This document shows, piece after piece, positions 46,901 through 57,479 of a stretch of 58,516 bases of DNA (position 1 is the stretch's first letter; every line of letters starts with the position of its first letter). The notes under the pieces are model-generated. The model was not told the DNA's origin and made no database searches. It was given only the letters and a program-made list of their open reading frames with translations. The DNA lies in assembly GCA_037176905.1 (NCBI GenBank), contig JBBBWG010028389.1, positions 1 through 58,516 of the forward strand, given 5' to 3'. The DNA is from Azolla pinnata. Its lineage: Eukaryota > Streptophyta > Polypodiopsida > Salviniales > Salviniaceae. A program made the position numbers and the translations under genes.

Positions 46901-49074
46901 GAGCCGATTCACCATTTAGAGAGAACAAGGGAGGAGAACCGAAGAAGGTTGACAAACCCCTTCCACATTCTAGTGATAAGGCGTTCCAAAATATGGAGGA
47001 GAGAGACTTGAGAGTAGAAAAGCTGATACAAGATGGGCGGCGGGCTTCAAGTGGGCCATTAGTACCGGATCATGTACTAGCAATGCATCGGGGCCGGGAG
47101 GAGGAGAAAGACAATGGCAGGTAAAATTATCCTTTCAATATGGAAGTGCCGTACTTGTACAATATGAAGAAAAGCATATAAAGGTTAGTACGATAAGAAA
47201 ATGGAACAATTATGAAAATTGACTGATTTGCCGTTCCCCACTTTGCGTATTGGTCTCAGGCTGCTTTTTCGTGGTGGTGGCGATGATGATGCTCCTCGTG
47301 CTCGTTTTCATCGTGAACGAGCCTATAGTGGACCTTTGAACATTCATGGGTCATCACTTGATCAACGTTTCATAAACGGATTCTCCTCAGCATCAAAGCC
47401 AGGCATGTTACCTCAAGATAAATGAAAAATTCACCCTCATTTTGATTATTTCGTGCAACACCCCGATGTATAATCATGAACTCTCCATTTAATTTTGTGA
47501 AGAACAGCCTCAAAAGATGTCCCGGATAAAGGGTTGTATGTACAAAAGAAGGGCCGATTTTCAGTGACTTCAGCAGATGTTGAATTGATGGAGGTCTGGT
47601 TGGGTCATGAAAACCTTTTATGTTTCCTAGAGTTAACTAATACGATCATCAAAAGACGGAAATGAAAGAAACAAGTTTTCCTATTAAGAGGCAAATTTGT
47701 GGAAATGCCGCAGGATCAACTTGAAACGAAAACCGAAAATATACACGATTAAAGAAACCTGGAACCACCACTTTTTTCAATGAGAAATGAATGTACTATG
47801 CCATTCTTTTGCTCAACTTCTGCTATTAAAATTTCCTGCTTTGTGGGTATAACAGGACCATCAACCAGCAATGGCAGCACGAAGGAGTGCAAGCATGCAG
47901 GTACCAAACATGCCCCTGACAATATTGACAAAAGAATAAACATATGTATAGATGCGTATCTAAGTTTAATCTCTACAACCACCTCCATAGGTATTACAAG
48001 CACATCCGGCATCACCAAATCCAACAAACATGATTTCAAATACCGCAATGCTTGCATGCTTGCAAAACCTTCTAGGTCATGCCTCCTCTCAACAGGTGCA
48101 AAATGGCTTTCCTACAAGACATTTGAGTTTTGAGAGCCTTTTTCTCTAGAATTAAACCTTTTGTTTCTCGTTTCTGTCCAGGAAATTCTGTCAAGCATGA
48201 TAAATAGCATCAACAGAGGAGAACCTTTGCAAGGTATAGGAAAGAGAGAAAAGAGGATCAAATTAGATAACTCTGATAATGTGTCTTCAAATGAAAATTG
48301 AATCATTTTTAGAGCAACTTTGCATAGATGTAATGAGAATTTGGGAAAAGTATGAGCCCTTTTTAAAAACTTTGCAACAGTTCATGGTGTCCTTGACAAT
48401 CCTGCTTCAAAGCAAAGCTCTTCAGGCCCGGCAGGTCGTATTTCAGAGTCATCGGTATGCAAAACAACATACAAGAATAAATGGAAGAGCGATTTTTTCT
48501 CTTCTTTCTGACATGCTTAAAATGATGCATGACTGGTACGAGACATTTTATGTAGGAGCTAGAGATATCTTCAGATAGAGAGCTTGAGCTGTTACAGCAA
48601 ATCTCAGAGCTACAGAACAGGTAAAATAAAACAAGAGCACGTGGTCGCTGTTGACTTTTTGCATTTCTTGGGAGGAAAAAGCAGCAGTTTATAAATGAGA
48701 TTTAAAGATTTGATACAAATCTATCTTTATTTTTATTGGACAGGCTTACTAGCTTATCAGACGAGTTGCACATGCAAAAACTCAAAAATATCTCTGTAAT
48801 TTTCTCTTTGCTTTTTTCCCCTCAGATTCTTTGTACACCTTTTTTTCTATCTTAACCACGTTCAAGTTGCTAGATAAAAAATTTAGGGAAAATCCCCTGA
48901 AAATATTTGTGACTGAAATAATAATTAGTACTAAGGGTTTGCGGTTTTAAGGTTTGTAGTACCTAACTAAGCTTGCATTGTATTTTGACACAGCTTGAAC
49001 GGCAACTAAATACACTATACAACAAAAAAGAAGAAGAAAGGATACGACGAGAAGATGAAGCTGACCAAGACTAG
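43982..49074 (+). CDS. STE20-family (GCK/OSR1-like, BLUS1-like) serine/threonine kinase
   Basis: Plant relatives of Arabidopsis BLUS1 and its longer homologues; BLUS1 acts in blue-light stomatal signalling. Twenty exons: 43982-44152, 44603-44857, 45011-45135, 45226-45270, 45427-45508, 45600-45668, 45783-45953, 46057-46122, 46230-46298, 46398-46538, 46628-46704, 46797-47120, 47260-47402, 47508-47593, 47856-47900, 47991-48095, 48182-48233, 48575-48620, 48744-48795, 48994-49074; 735 codons, phases close. Kinase features: [11 protein letters not shown] loop (24-34), VAVK Lys46, HRDVK (Asp140), DFG 158-160, [12 protein letters not shown] (to ~188), [34 protein letters not shown]. All catalytic residues are intact. 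Next is the family signature [20 protein letters not shown], a Ser-rich linker with [26 protein letters not shown], and a C-terminal coiled coil ([12 protein letters not shown]...[14 protein letters not shown]). The intron after 47402 uses a GC donor. Confidence 0.93.
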
Positions 49075-50559
49075 CAGAGCAACATCGTTTTTCATTTGTC
49101 CACTATATGTATATACAAATATATAACATTATACAAAAATATTTTTCATTCTCTTTACTGTAATACTTTTTATCTTGAGACATATCCCGGCCACATTTTT
49201 TTTTTTGTTTTCCATCTTTTTATTGGAAGCGCGAAGAGCCGTGAACGATATTGTCACTTCCTGGCCCCTGAGGTTTTGTATAATCTTTTACACATGGTGG
49301 AAAAAAGGAAATTGATATGGAATATACATATATATGTATGTATATGTATGTATTTGTATATGTATATGTGTGTATGTATTTGTATATGTATATGTGTGTA
49401 TGTATTCTTCCGAATCTCAGAGAAAAGGGAGAATTAAGCTGAAAGACAATGATTCTCAAGAATTCTTGATGATCAAAATGAATTTATGCATTCAAGCAGT
49501 TTCTCCAAGCATTCTGAGAATTTTAGTGTTGGTTGAGGTGATCAAGAGATGGTTGCATAAATTCAATATACATCTGGCCAGTATATGATCTATATATTGT
49601 TAAATCCAGAGCCTTTTATTCTTTGATCAGTCAAAACCTTTTGAGTTTTGTATGAAGATTTTGATTCTGTCATAGCTCTCATGTGCATTACAAATTTTAG
49701 CTATAGATCGATTAAAAGTAACACGGCATACAATCAGCTCACAAGCTGGTTCTAGTTTTTGGTGGTGCTCTTTCATTGCATGCAATCAGTGCTTTGTTTG
49801 AGGGAGGCCCTACAGACAAACTTTGCTTTTTTTTCACTCATTGGATTGAAATCTGGCCTACAAAAGCTTTCAAAATGGCACCAAGAACATGCAAGTTTTC
49901 TAGATATGGTGACACATATAGAGATTTATATAGCTTTAAGGAAGGGATTCAATGGACGGGTCAATCAATCAGACAGCAATGTATGTAAAATCATCTGTTG
50001 TTGGGTGAGCCAGAGGGGCATGAACAGAGAAAAGAAACCCGATTCTTGCCGAAGATCATTGGAGCCTTCAATCAATCAGCACAACCCAAATCTTCCATAG
50101 ATTTTTGTCTGCTCTACTGCTTTTATGGAAGACCAATGGATTGCAATTTGCATCCATGACCAGTAGATAGACACGATAGTGGGATCAGAGCTTCTGGTAC
50201 ATCCTTTTTTGTCGGCCTGCCCATAATAATGTTCGTACGAAATGGGCGGATATTTTTACCGATCCAGATGAGAATAGCGGTGTTTGGAATCGCCTTCTCT
50301 AGATGTAGTAGGATCTAGAGGCAATCTAGCTGTATTATTTCGTTCCAAGGTTTTACAAACGTGTGTCGAATCAAGTGGATTTTTCATCGAGGCAACCTTC
50401 TCGTGCATGTCCAGCAAAATTTTCCATAGTTTGTAAAATTGACGAATTAGAGTTACGAATAAGATGTGTGGTGTGCAGTTTCAATCAGGCTGAGCTATCC
50501 TTTGCACGAGTGCCGAGGCAGATCGAGTTCCCCGTGCTATAGCTACAAGCAATAGTTAC
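49075..50559. other. 3' flank of the kinase gene
   Basis: Holds the kinase 3'UTR and a (TATG/TGTA)n microsatellite at about 49318-49408 built from GTATATGTATATGTGTGTAT units. A short frame at 49759-50100 has no recognised similarity. No RNA gene seen. Confidence 0.5.
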
Positions 50560-51290
50560 CCATGGTTGAGGTTGCAATTTGAAGTAGTTATCCATGAACT
50601 AGTTACCAATTCGAATCAACACTCCAGCATGGGCAAGTAACTAGTTCTGGTTGCAATTGGTTACCCATGCTGGAGTTCCGATCAGAACCAATCACTTAAG
50701 CATGGTAGAGTTGCAAATGGAACCGATTACTCCAGGTAGAGTTGCGATCAGAACCGACTAACCCTACTATGGATGCGATTAGAACTGAGTACCCCTACAT
50801 GGGATGCGATTCAGAACCAGTTAACCCTACTAAAGTTTGTGATCAAGAACAACTGACCTTGCTAGAGCTGCGATTAGAGCTAGTCAGCTCTGTTAGGGAT
50901 GTGAACGGAGCTAGTTACCCCTGATACCAGAGTTGCAACCAAAACTAGTTACCCCTGCTAGAGTTGCGATTGCCCTTGTTAAAGTTGCAATCAGAACTAG
51001 TTACCCTTATTAGAGCTGCGATTAGAACCAATTACCTCAGTCACAACTCCGATCAGAACCGGTTACCTCAGTCAAAGCTGCGATCAGAACCTGTTACCCC
51101 TGCCAGAGTTGTGACCAGAAACCAGTTACCCTTGCTAGAGCTGCGATCAAAAGCTTGTAACCCCAACAAGAGATGCGATCAGAACCAATTAGCCCTGATA
51201 GAATTGCGATTGATCAGATCCAATTGCCCCTACTTAGTTAGAGGTGTGATTAAACCTAACTATCCGCAAACAAACGCGATTATCTAACCT
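50560..51290. repeat. ~34 bp minisatellite, about 20 degenerate copies
   Basis: Units read approximately GAGTTGCGATCAGAACCAGT then TACCCCTGCTA, with GAGCTGCGATTAGAACC and AGTTGCAATCAGAACTAG variants. The array runs through the whole spacer upstream of the ESP1-like gene, with early copies (50560-50700) more diverged than the centre. Confidence 0.85.
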
Positions 51291-52339
51291 CCGACCGGTT
51301 GCAATTCGACAAGGAATTTCTACTTCTAAAAAACCCTTGTGATGATGAAATTATTCAACAAAAGCACATGTATGTACATACATTTGTTAACATGCTCGGA
51401 AACACATTCACACAGATCAGTCAAGATCAGTCAAGATCAGTCCTGAGAGCTTCTGATCCGCAAGGGAACGCGAGGGCTTCTGCTTCTGCTTCTGCTCTCG
51501 GAATCTCTCTTTGTGAGTACATATCCCGTGCCCACACTTCTCCATCCTTCCCTTTCTTTTTTTTTGCATGTGCGACCTTAAAACATCGATTTCATGCCTG
51601 TTTCCTTGAAGCATTTGAGCCCGCCCAAGTGCAGATTTTGATCTGTCAAAATCCGGGTGTGCGTGCTGTTTTTTTGCCTTCTTTGTTTTGTGGGTCATTC
51701 TCCCATGGATGTGTTTTGCCTTCTTTGTTTTGTGGGTCATTCTCCCATGGATGCGGTTCTCTTTGTTTTTATGTCTGTACTATGTATATGCGACATATGT
51801 ATGCATATATGCATGTACAGGTTTTGCATATACAGGCTCCATTGGGATCATAACCAAAGGAGAAGACATTTGGGTTGATCTTTTTGAGTGCATGGAATGT
51901 GAAAATATCGCCGCTGTTTGATTCTATAGCTCATTGTGAAGTACAATGTTCGCTACCAAATCGATATATTTCAGGTTCGTCGATGTCAAAAACCCCAGCC
52001 TCACTGGAATCGCACCTTCCATGGAAAGGGTTTTGCTATTCGATGATCCTCAATATAGTGTATGATGAAATCGAAAGTCGAAGACATGTGTGATCACACT
52101 TTGAGGAAAAATGCTTTGTCCCTCAATCGTCAATATAGTTGAATACAGTGTACTCATGCTGTATGAGAAATCATTGAAATCATCAATGGATACAAAAAAA
52201 AGAACTTTCTGAAAGGCTTTTGGTTCTTAACCCACGAAACGATATAGCAGATTTAAACAACATGGATACATATTGATATGGTTATGGAAATCTTGAGATA
52301 TAGTAGTGAACCCATTTACTGTTTACTCTCCGTGCATAG
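51291..52339 (+). other. upstream region of the ESP1-like gene, possible 5'UTR intron
   Basis: TCAGTCAAGATCAGTCAAGA direct repeats at about 51417 and a TCTGCT repeat at 51477-51495 precede a possible donor CTTT/GTGAGT at about 51512. The bases CGTGCATAG immediately before the ATG at 52340 look like a 3' splice site, so the gene may have a 5'UTR intron of ~0.8 kb. Inside it, a 39 bp unit containing TTCTTTGTTTTGTGGGTCAT and TCTCCCATGGATG is present twice (51678-51716 and 51717-51755). Confidence 0.4.
51678..51755. repeat. 39 bp perfect direct repeat, two copies
   Basis: The two adjacent units are identical or nearly so (TTTGCCTTCTTTGTTTTGTG then GGTCATTCTCCCATGGATG), pointing to a recent duplication. 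Confidence 0.85.
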
Positions 52340-54307
52340 ATGGCCTTGGTGATGAATCAACCAGACAGCACCCAAACGGAGGCGAAAGATACAGTTGCTG
52401 ATCCCCTTGCAAACATGTCCAAGCATCAGCTTTACTTGGTCCTCTCTCAGATGAAGGTAAGCTGCAAGAAAAATTCAAGCTGTCCTTCTTCAATCAGTTT
52501 CACTTGTTCATAAGAACATTTCCCGTGCAATGTGTATGTGTATGCGAAGAATTTGATTCATCATAATCAGCAACAAGCTCGTGAAATCTTGATTTCTAAC
52601 CCGGAATTCACCAAAACCCTTTTCCAAGTAAGTGGAACAATTTGATCTGTTTTGGGTTCATGAGCGTTAGGCATGCATATATAGAAACATAGATGTTATA
52701 CGATCTTATGCCGATTGTATTGTAATATCAGGCCATCTTATCTGTTTTCTTTTCTGTTTCCTTTCTTTTCAAGGCACAAATTATGTTTGGCATGGTGCGG
52801 GTTCCAGAGGCGGTGAGAAACGGAGCCCTTTCTCATTCTTTGTGTTGCATACATTATGATGTAGCTGTGTGATTGAGTTAAGAACTTTGGCGTTGTGAAG
52901 CTTCCTCTTGCAAGCACATCTACACAAGGTTCATGCCCAACACAAGCAATGCCAATGCATTGTGATGAGCCACAAGCTCAGGTATTATCCAGTGAGGCTC
53001 GCCCATGGCAAGATCATGAGCATGTGTTCACAGTAGGGCAAGATTATGAACATCGTAGGTCTATTCAAGGTCAAGATCATCCAAATTATGGTTCTGTACA
53101 AGGGCAGGATCATCAAAACTATGATTCTGCACAAGGGCGAGGTCAGGAGCTGAGGTTCACACAATGGCAAGATCATCAGCACATGCTTCCACAAGGGCTC
53201 GATTACCAGCCTAGATCCACACAAGGACAGGATCATCATCAACATAGGTCTACACAAGCACAAGTTCATCTGCATAGCCATGCACCAGGGCAAGTTCAAT
53301 GGTCTCAACCTCTAGTGTCAACTTCTCCATATAACTATCAGGCACATGAGCAAGCAGGTTCTTCTCCAAGTGTGATGGCATTGCATTCACAAAAACAATC
53401 ATCAGCACACCATGTGCTGCTTCCGCCGTTAGGGCGGCCACCTTCACCTTTACCCCAGCAGTCTCAGCCGTCAGTAATTCTCCAACATCAAAGATCACAT
53501 GGTTTTGTCGATTTCCAGTTGCCTCAAGATAAACTGGTGTATCTTCCTCAGGCTCCTTCTCAGGCATGTATTTTCTTCATTATCAGGTTTTGGTTTGTGA
53601 AGTGCCACCCATCATCTGGCCTTGGCTCATGAAATAGCATGCTTTACGTGTCAACTCATGGGACGTTGTTTTTCGTGATTTTCAGATGTCTCATGGTGAT
53701 ATGGACATGGAAGCAAGCAATGACGATTCAAAACATCTAGGACAAGCAGGAAAAGGTTGGGATCAAGCGATGGCGCCCACTGGACATCATCCTTATCCAG
53801 ACACTCTTGGTGGATCTCATTTAACTCATGCTCATGGGTACGGTCAACCTTCGCTACAACCTCAACCATTGCCAGAGCAACCACAGGTTTGCTTCCTAAT
53901 TCTTTCTCATACAAGAATGCTGTACCTTAGGGTTCTAGCGAAGTTTTTACAAATTCATGCACCCACTAAATGTATGACAAGATGTAGGAACATGTGACAG
54001 ATGCAAACAAAACTATATCATAGTGTAGGACATCCACCGAAACAGGATAGAGATAATTCCATTGCTGTGGATAAGGGCACGTACTGAATATGTTATATCT
54101 TCAATGAGCATGATCTGGAAATGGGTTCTCATTGGAAAATTTTGTTTGGGTGGTTCTTAGGTACAAATGTCAGCGACACAGGCTGAACAGAAGGCATTGC
54201 TGGAGCAAGTGCTGAGTCTAACACCCGACCAGATCGATTCGTTGCCTTTGGAACAAAGACAGCAAGTGCTTCAAGTCCATCAAGCATTCCGAAGCCGAGT
54301 CATTTGA
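52340..54307 (+). CDS. ESP1: ESP1-like CstF64-related 3'-end processing factor lacking an RRM
   Basis: Related to CstF64 (CSTF2): scaffold protein of the nuclear pre-mRNA cleavage/polyadenylation machinery. Arabidopsis ESP1 likewise has the hinge and C-terminal domain but no RNA-recognition motif. Six exons: 52340-52456, 52550-52627, 52774-52812, 52901-53563, 53686-53886, 54161-54307; 414 aa, phases close. The hinge reads MSKHQLYLVLSQMK-NLIHHN-QQQAREILISNPEFTKTLF and AQIMFGMVRVPEA (residues ~28-78), the CstF77/symplekin-binding region. The centre is Gln/His/Pro-rich with repeated QGQDH units. The C-terminus EQKALLEQVLSLTPDQIDSL-PLEQRQQVLQVHQAF is the conserved three-helix CSTF2 C-terminal domain. 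The fourth exon may end with a GC donor at 53563, or earlier at a GT donor (53536/53537); both keep frame. The acceptor at 52900 is weak. Confidence 0.88.
53020..53290 (+). repeat. coding minisatellite in the ESP1-like gene
   Basis: Seven to eight ~33-36 bp units, each with ACACAAGGGCAGGATCATCA or a variant, encode degenerate repeats of a ~12 aa peptide (for example SVQGQDHQNYD, STQGQDHHQHR, PQGLDYQPR). The array is in frame and uninterrupted. Confidence 0.85.
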
Positions 54308-55530
54308 TCCACAAAACTTGAATCTCGGAGATCAAAAGCGCACACATACATATTCAGATATATGTGTACCGTATACAGAAGATGGATCTCCACCACGAGA
54401 ATTTTGCTCCGGTTTCCTTCCATCATCATCATCATCATCTTTATGGGATGCATTCAAATGCATAATTGCCGTTATTTTTTATGTGCATATAAATATCAGA
54501 CTTGTTTGGGTTTGTCTATGTCATTTTCAAGATATTTTCATCGAATCTATAGCAAAATACATGTGAAGGAAAGCTTGGGAGATACTCGGAATTCTTTATC
54601 CTCTATTCATCTGCGTGGGTTTTCTCATGCTTATTCCTGCCGTTGAGATTTATGGACTTTTCGTTCACCTCTCCGTTTCCGTCTTCCATCATTATCATCA
54701 TCATTGAATGCGTTGGATTGCATGGTTATTATTGATGCCAGTTCTGATTGGATGTGCATGTAAAGATTGTCAATGGATTCGGTTTGTCGATATCTTTTCA
54801 AGCTCTTTTAATGGAATCTTAGAAACAAATATATGCAAAATCATCTCTAAAAGGTATACTTCAAGCCTTTGGGATCGTAATATCTTCGCTTTCTTTTCTG
54901 TGGTTGTCTTTTTTATGTTAGTCCCTGCCACTTGGTTATAACCTTCTCTGATTTCGCTCGCTCTGAAATTGCGATCTGATGATGCCTTGTCCATTACAGC
55001 TTATATGCGAAGTCTTTCGTAGTTTCTGATTGATATAGGCTTATGCACACCAAGCTTTTACTCTCCATGAACCCAAATGTTTTGAATCTCGCCGCAGACT
55101 AGATCCCAATGGTGAGGCATTGTTTCAACACAGTTCCTTCTTCTTGAAAGCAGAGATGCCGATTTTTTGCCATAGATGCTGTGCAAACGTACAAATGTCC
55201 TGTGTAGTAGGAGATATATGCCTGTGCTGAGGAGCTGCGGGCTTCTTCGAACAGCAAAACAGCATAATTGTTAAGACTCTGTATATGTGCATTGCAATGC
55301 AAACTTGTATGGGGGGGGGGAAACTGGGTGTGCACAGGTACAATGGGCACTTTCTAGTCTCATGACCAGACACGGATCGATGACAGCGCAAATGCGGAGC
55401 ATCGGATTCCGATGCGATAAACAAAGCAAGCAAGCTGAATTGAAGGAGATGCTAGCAACCAGAGATGAAATGAGGACTAAAAGAAAACAAAACAGGAGCT
55501 CCGATCGAGAGGCTCTTGATCGCGGCGATC
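54308..55530 (+). other. 3'UTR and downstream flank of the ESP1-like gene
   Basis: Includes two related ~180 bp segments (separate entry) and a run of ten G at 55311-55320. No gene recognised. Confidence 0.45.
54395..54870. repeat. two diverged ~190 bp copies in the ESP1-like 3'UTR region
   Basis: Segment 54410-54560 and segment 54675-54845 share order of motifs: CTTCCATCATCATCATC, GCATTCAAATGCAT / GCGTTGGATTGCAT, ATGTGCATATAAATAT / ATGTGCATGTAAAGAT, TTTTCAAGATATTTTCATCG / TTTTCAAGCTCTTTTAATGG and GCAAAATACAT / GCAAAATCATC. Divergence is substantial, so it is an old tandem duplication. Confidence 0.55.
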
Positions 55531-56133
55531 TCAGTCTGACGGAGGAGGAGAAGAAGAAGAAGAAGACGGAGGCGGCGGCGGCGGCGGCGCGGATCTCATC
55601 TCGCGGACCACGAACACGGAGAAGGAGACGATGACGAAGGAGATGAGGAAGGACATGAGGGTTTCGGTGAAGATGGAGTCGGCGGAGGAAGAGAAGCGGA
55701 GCAGGTTGCGGTAGGAGGGAGAGGGAGAGGAGCTATGGCTATGGCTATGGCTATGGCTATGGCTGGAGGAGGAGGCAAGAGCAGCTTGGTGCAAGTGGAG
55801 AGCGCGGCACTCGTGGCAGAACTGTCGATTCGGAGCTATGGAGGCAAGGAAGGAGGAGGAGGAGAAGCTGGAGCCATGGCTTGGATCGCGGAGCTGATGA
55901 TCATCGGGGATCGAGACCCGAACGACTGCGGAGGAGAAGCCGAGGGCTGAGGCGAGGGAGACGGTGGCGACGGCAGCTCCGAGAAGCATTCCGTCGCAGA
56001 GCCATGGCGGCATCGAAGGCCATGGCCATGGCCACGGCCGACGCAGGAGGAGGAAGAGGAGAAGGAGCTTGGCTCGGCGGAGCAAGCCCGCCATAGCCAT
56101 CATCAGAATCATCACCACCATCACCAGCATCAT
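55531..56133 (-). CDS. possible two-pass membrane protein, ~200 aa
   Basis: An intact minus-strand frame. I do not recognise the family. Near the N-terminus LLRRAKLLLLFLLLRR is basic-hydrophobic; PPWLCDGMLLGAAVATVSLA followed by SALGFSSAVVRVSIP forms one membrane-spanning candidate (residues ~45-75); a soluble loop contains SIAPNRQFCHECRALHLHQA; a Ser-His run comes from (GGCTAT)n; a second span is ETLMSFLISFVIVSFSVFVV, followed by REMRS and a Pro/Ser-rich end. Two well-formed hydrophobic segments and a CxxC argue for a real gene; the microsatellite content and several possible starts (56133, 56130, 56100, 56094) argue against. GC content is high compared with flanks. Confidence 0.4.
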   Translation of the reverse strand: MMLVMVVMILMMAMAGLLRRAKLLLLFLLLRRPWPWPWPSMPPWLCDGMLLGAAVATVSLASALGFSSAVVRVSIPDDHQLRDPSHGSSFSSSSFLASIAPNRQFCHECRALHLHQAALASSSSHSHSHSHSHSSSPSPSYRNLLRFSSSADSIFTETLMSFLISFVIVSFSVFVVREMRSAPPPPPPPSSSSSSPPPSD

Positions 56134-56165
56134 CAATCACAAGAAGCAGCAGAAGCTCAGTTTTG

Positions 56166-56592
56166 CGGAGCTCGATCGCCTTCTTCTTCTTCTTCTTCTT
56201 CTTCTTCTTCTTCTTCTTCTTCATCTTCGTCTTGTGAATCATCGGCGGTGGCGGCGGCATGTGGAGGCAGGGCATCTTCTGCCATAGCCAAGCTCCCTAT
56301 CTCTGATCTTGTCTCTGCATCCATTTCACTGCATCTTTGGATCCTCTGTTCATGGGCACAGGAAGAAGGAAAGCGAAGAAGAAGAAGAAGAAGAAGAAGA
56401 AAGAAGAAGAAGAAGAAGAAGAAGAAACGAGGCGGTCGTTGGAAGGTGTGTTTTCCTGTGGCATTTCAGTTGACCGTTTTTACCCGCCCTCTTCAGCTTC
56501 AGCTGAAACCTTTTGGAATCCTTCGTTTTTTTTTAAACACAAAAGAAGCCCAAAAGAAGAAGAAGAAGAAGAAGAAGAAGAAGAAGAAGAAA
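56166..56592. repeat. (CTT)n and (GAA)n microsatellites
   Basis: (CTT)n at about 56181-56223, (GAA)n at about 56371-56428 and (GAA)n at about 56557-56592. They produce poly-Leu, poly-Lys and poly-Glu frames without coding meaning. Confidence 0.9.
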
Positions 56593-56667
56593 ACTTTTTT
56601 GTTTGTTTTTTAATGAAGACCATTCTATGTTTGAAATGTTCCGGATGTGTCTCGGTCGAGAGTCTGT

Positions 56668-56915
56668 GAGAGTCTGAATTTGGTGGTGGTGCCCAGAATA
56701 GAACACGGGGATCGATCGATCGATCGAACTGATCGGGAAATGTCTTCTCGAGAACGATCAAACGCAGAGAAAGATCGGACCTTGTGTGTCTGAGAGTCTG
56801 AATTTGGTGGTGGTGCCCAGAACAGAACACAGGGATCGATCGATCAATCGATCGAATTGATTGGGAAATGTCCTCTCAAGAACGATCAAACGTAGAGAAA
56901 GATCCGACCTTGTGT
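56668..56915. repeat. 124 bp tandem duplication, two copies
   Basis: Copies 56668-56791 and 56792-56915 share GAGAGTCTGAATTTGGTGGT, GGTGCCCAGAA, GGGATCGATCGATC and GAACGATCAAACG, with about ten differences and a 4 bp change in the (ATCG)n stretch. Confidence 0.92.
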
Positions 56916-57299
56916 GTGTATGTGTGGATGGATTCAGTTGATCTGTTGCTGCTAAAGGGGCATGGAGTCCACCGATCCACGTGACTATCGCTCTTGAGAT
57001 TCATTGCTGTTGTTAGCCACATGTCCTCCCTGCAATCGGATTACCGATGAAATCGTCAGAAAAGGAGCAAGCGGAAAAAGGCCGCTAGCTGCTATGTCCA
57101 AAGTTGTGATTCCCTGGGACCCCTTTGGCTTCGCTGTTATTTCTGGAGCATCTCTGGCGGTTTTCGAAGAATCCGATCAAGCGAAGATGCAAAACCTTCA
57201 TTCCGACAGCACCCACCTCTGTTTTGTTTTTTCTATAGAGCGAGCAGGTATGCCAATTTTGGAGTCGCCCCATACGTACATTGGCTCTTCCGATTAATT

Positions 57300-57302
<3 letters not shown>
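56916..57302. other. intergenic DNA with one unassigned open frame
   Basis: A plus-strand frame from ATG at about 57004 (MLLLATCPPCNRITDEIVRK) to 57297 has 97 codons, no recognised domain, and could be a chance frame or part of an unspliced gene. Not called as a gene. Confidence 0.35.

Positions 57303-57358
<56 letters not shown>
57303..57358. repeat. (CT)n microsatellite
   Basis: Twenty-eight uninterrupted CT dinucleotides. Confidence 0.97.
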
Positions 57359-57362
<4 letters not shown>

Positions 57363-57479
57363 AAATAGTTTAGCCGGAACTCGGACTGGTCTTGTGACCC
57401 CATCTCGCCAAAGCCTTTGGCGGCGACTCTGTCAAACACGAAGGGGACGCCCGAGTCCGTCGGGGTGAAAGAGCCAGTA

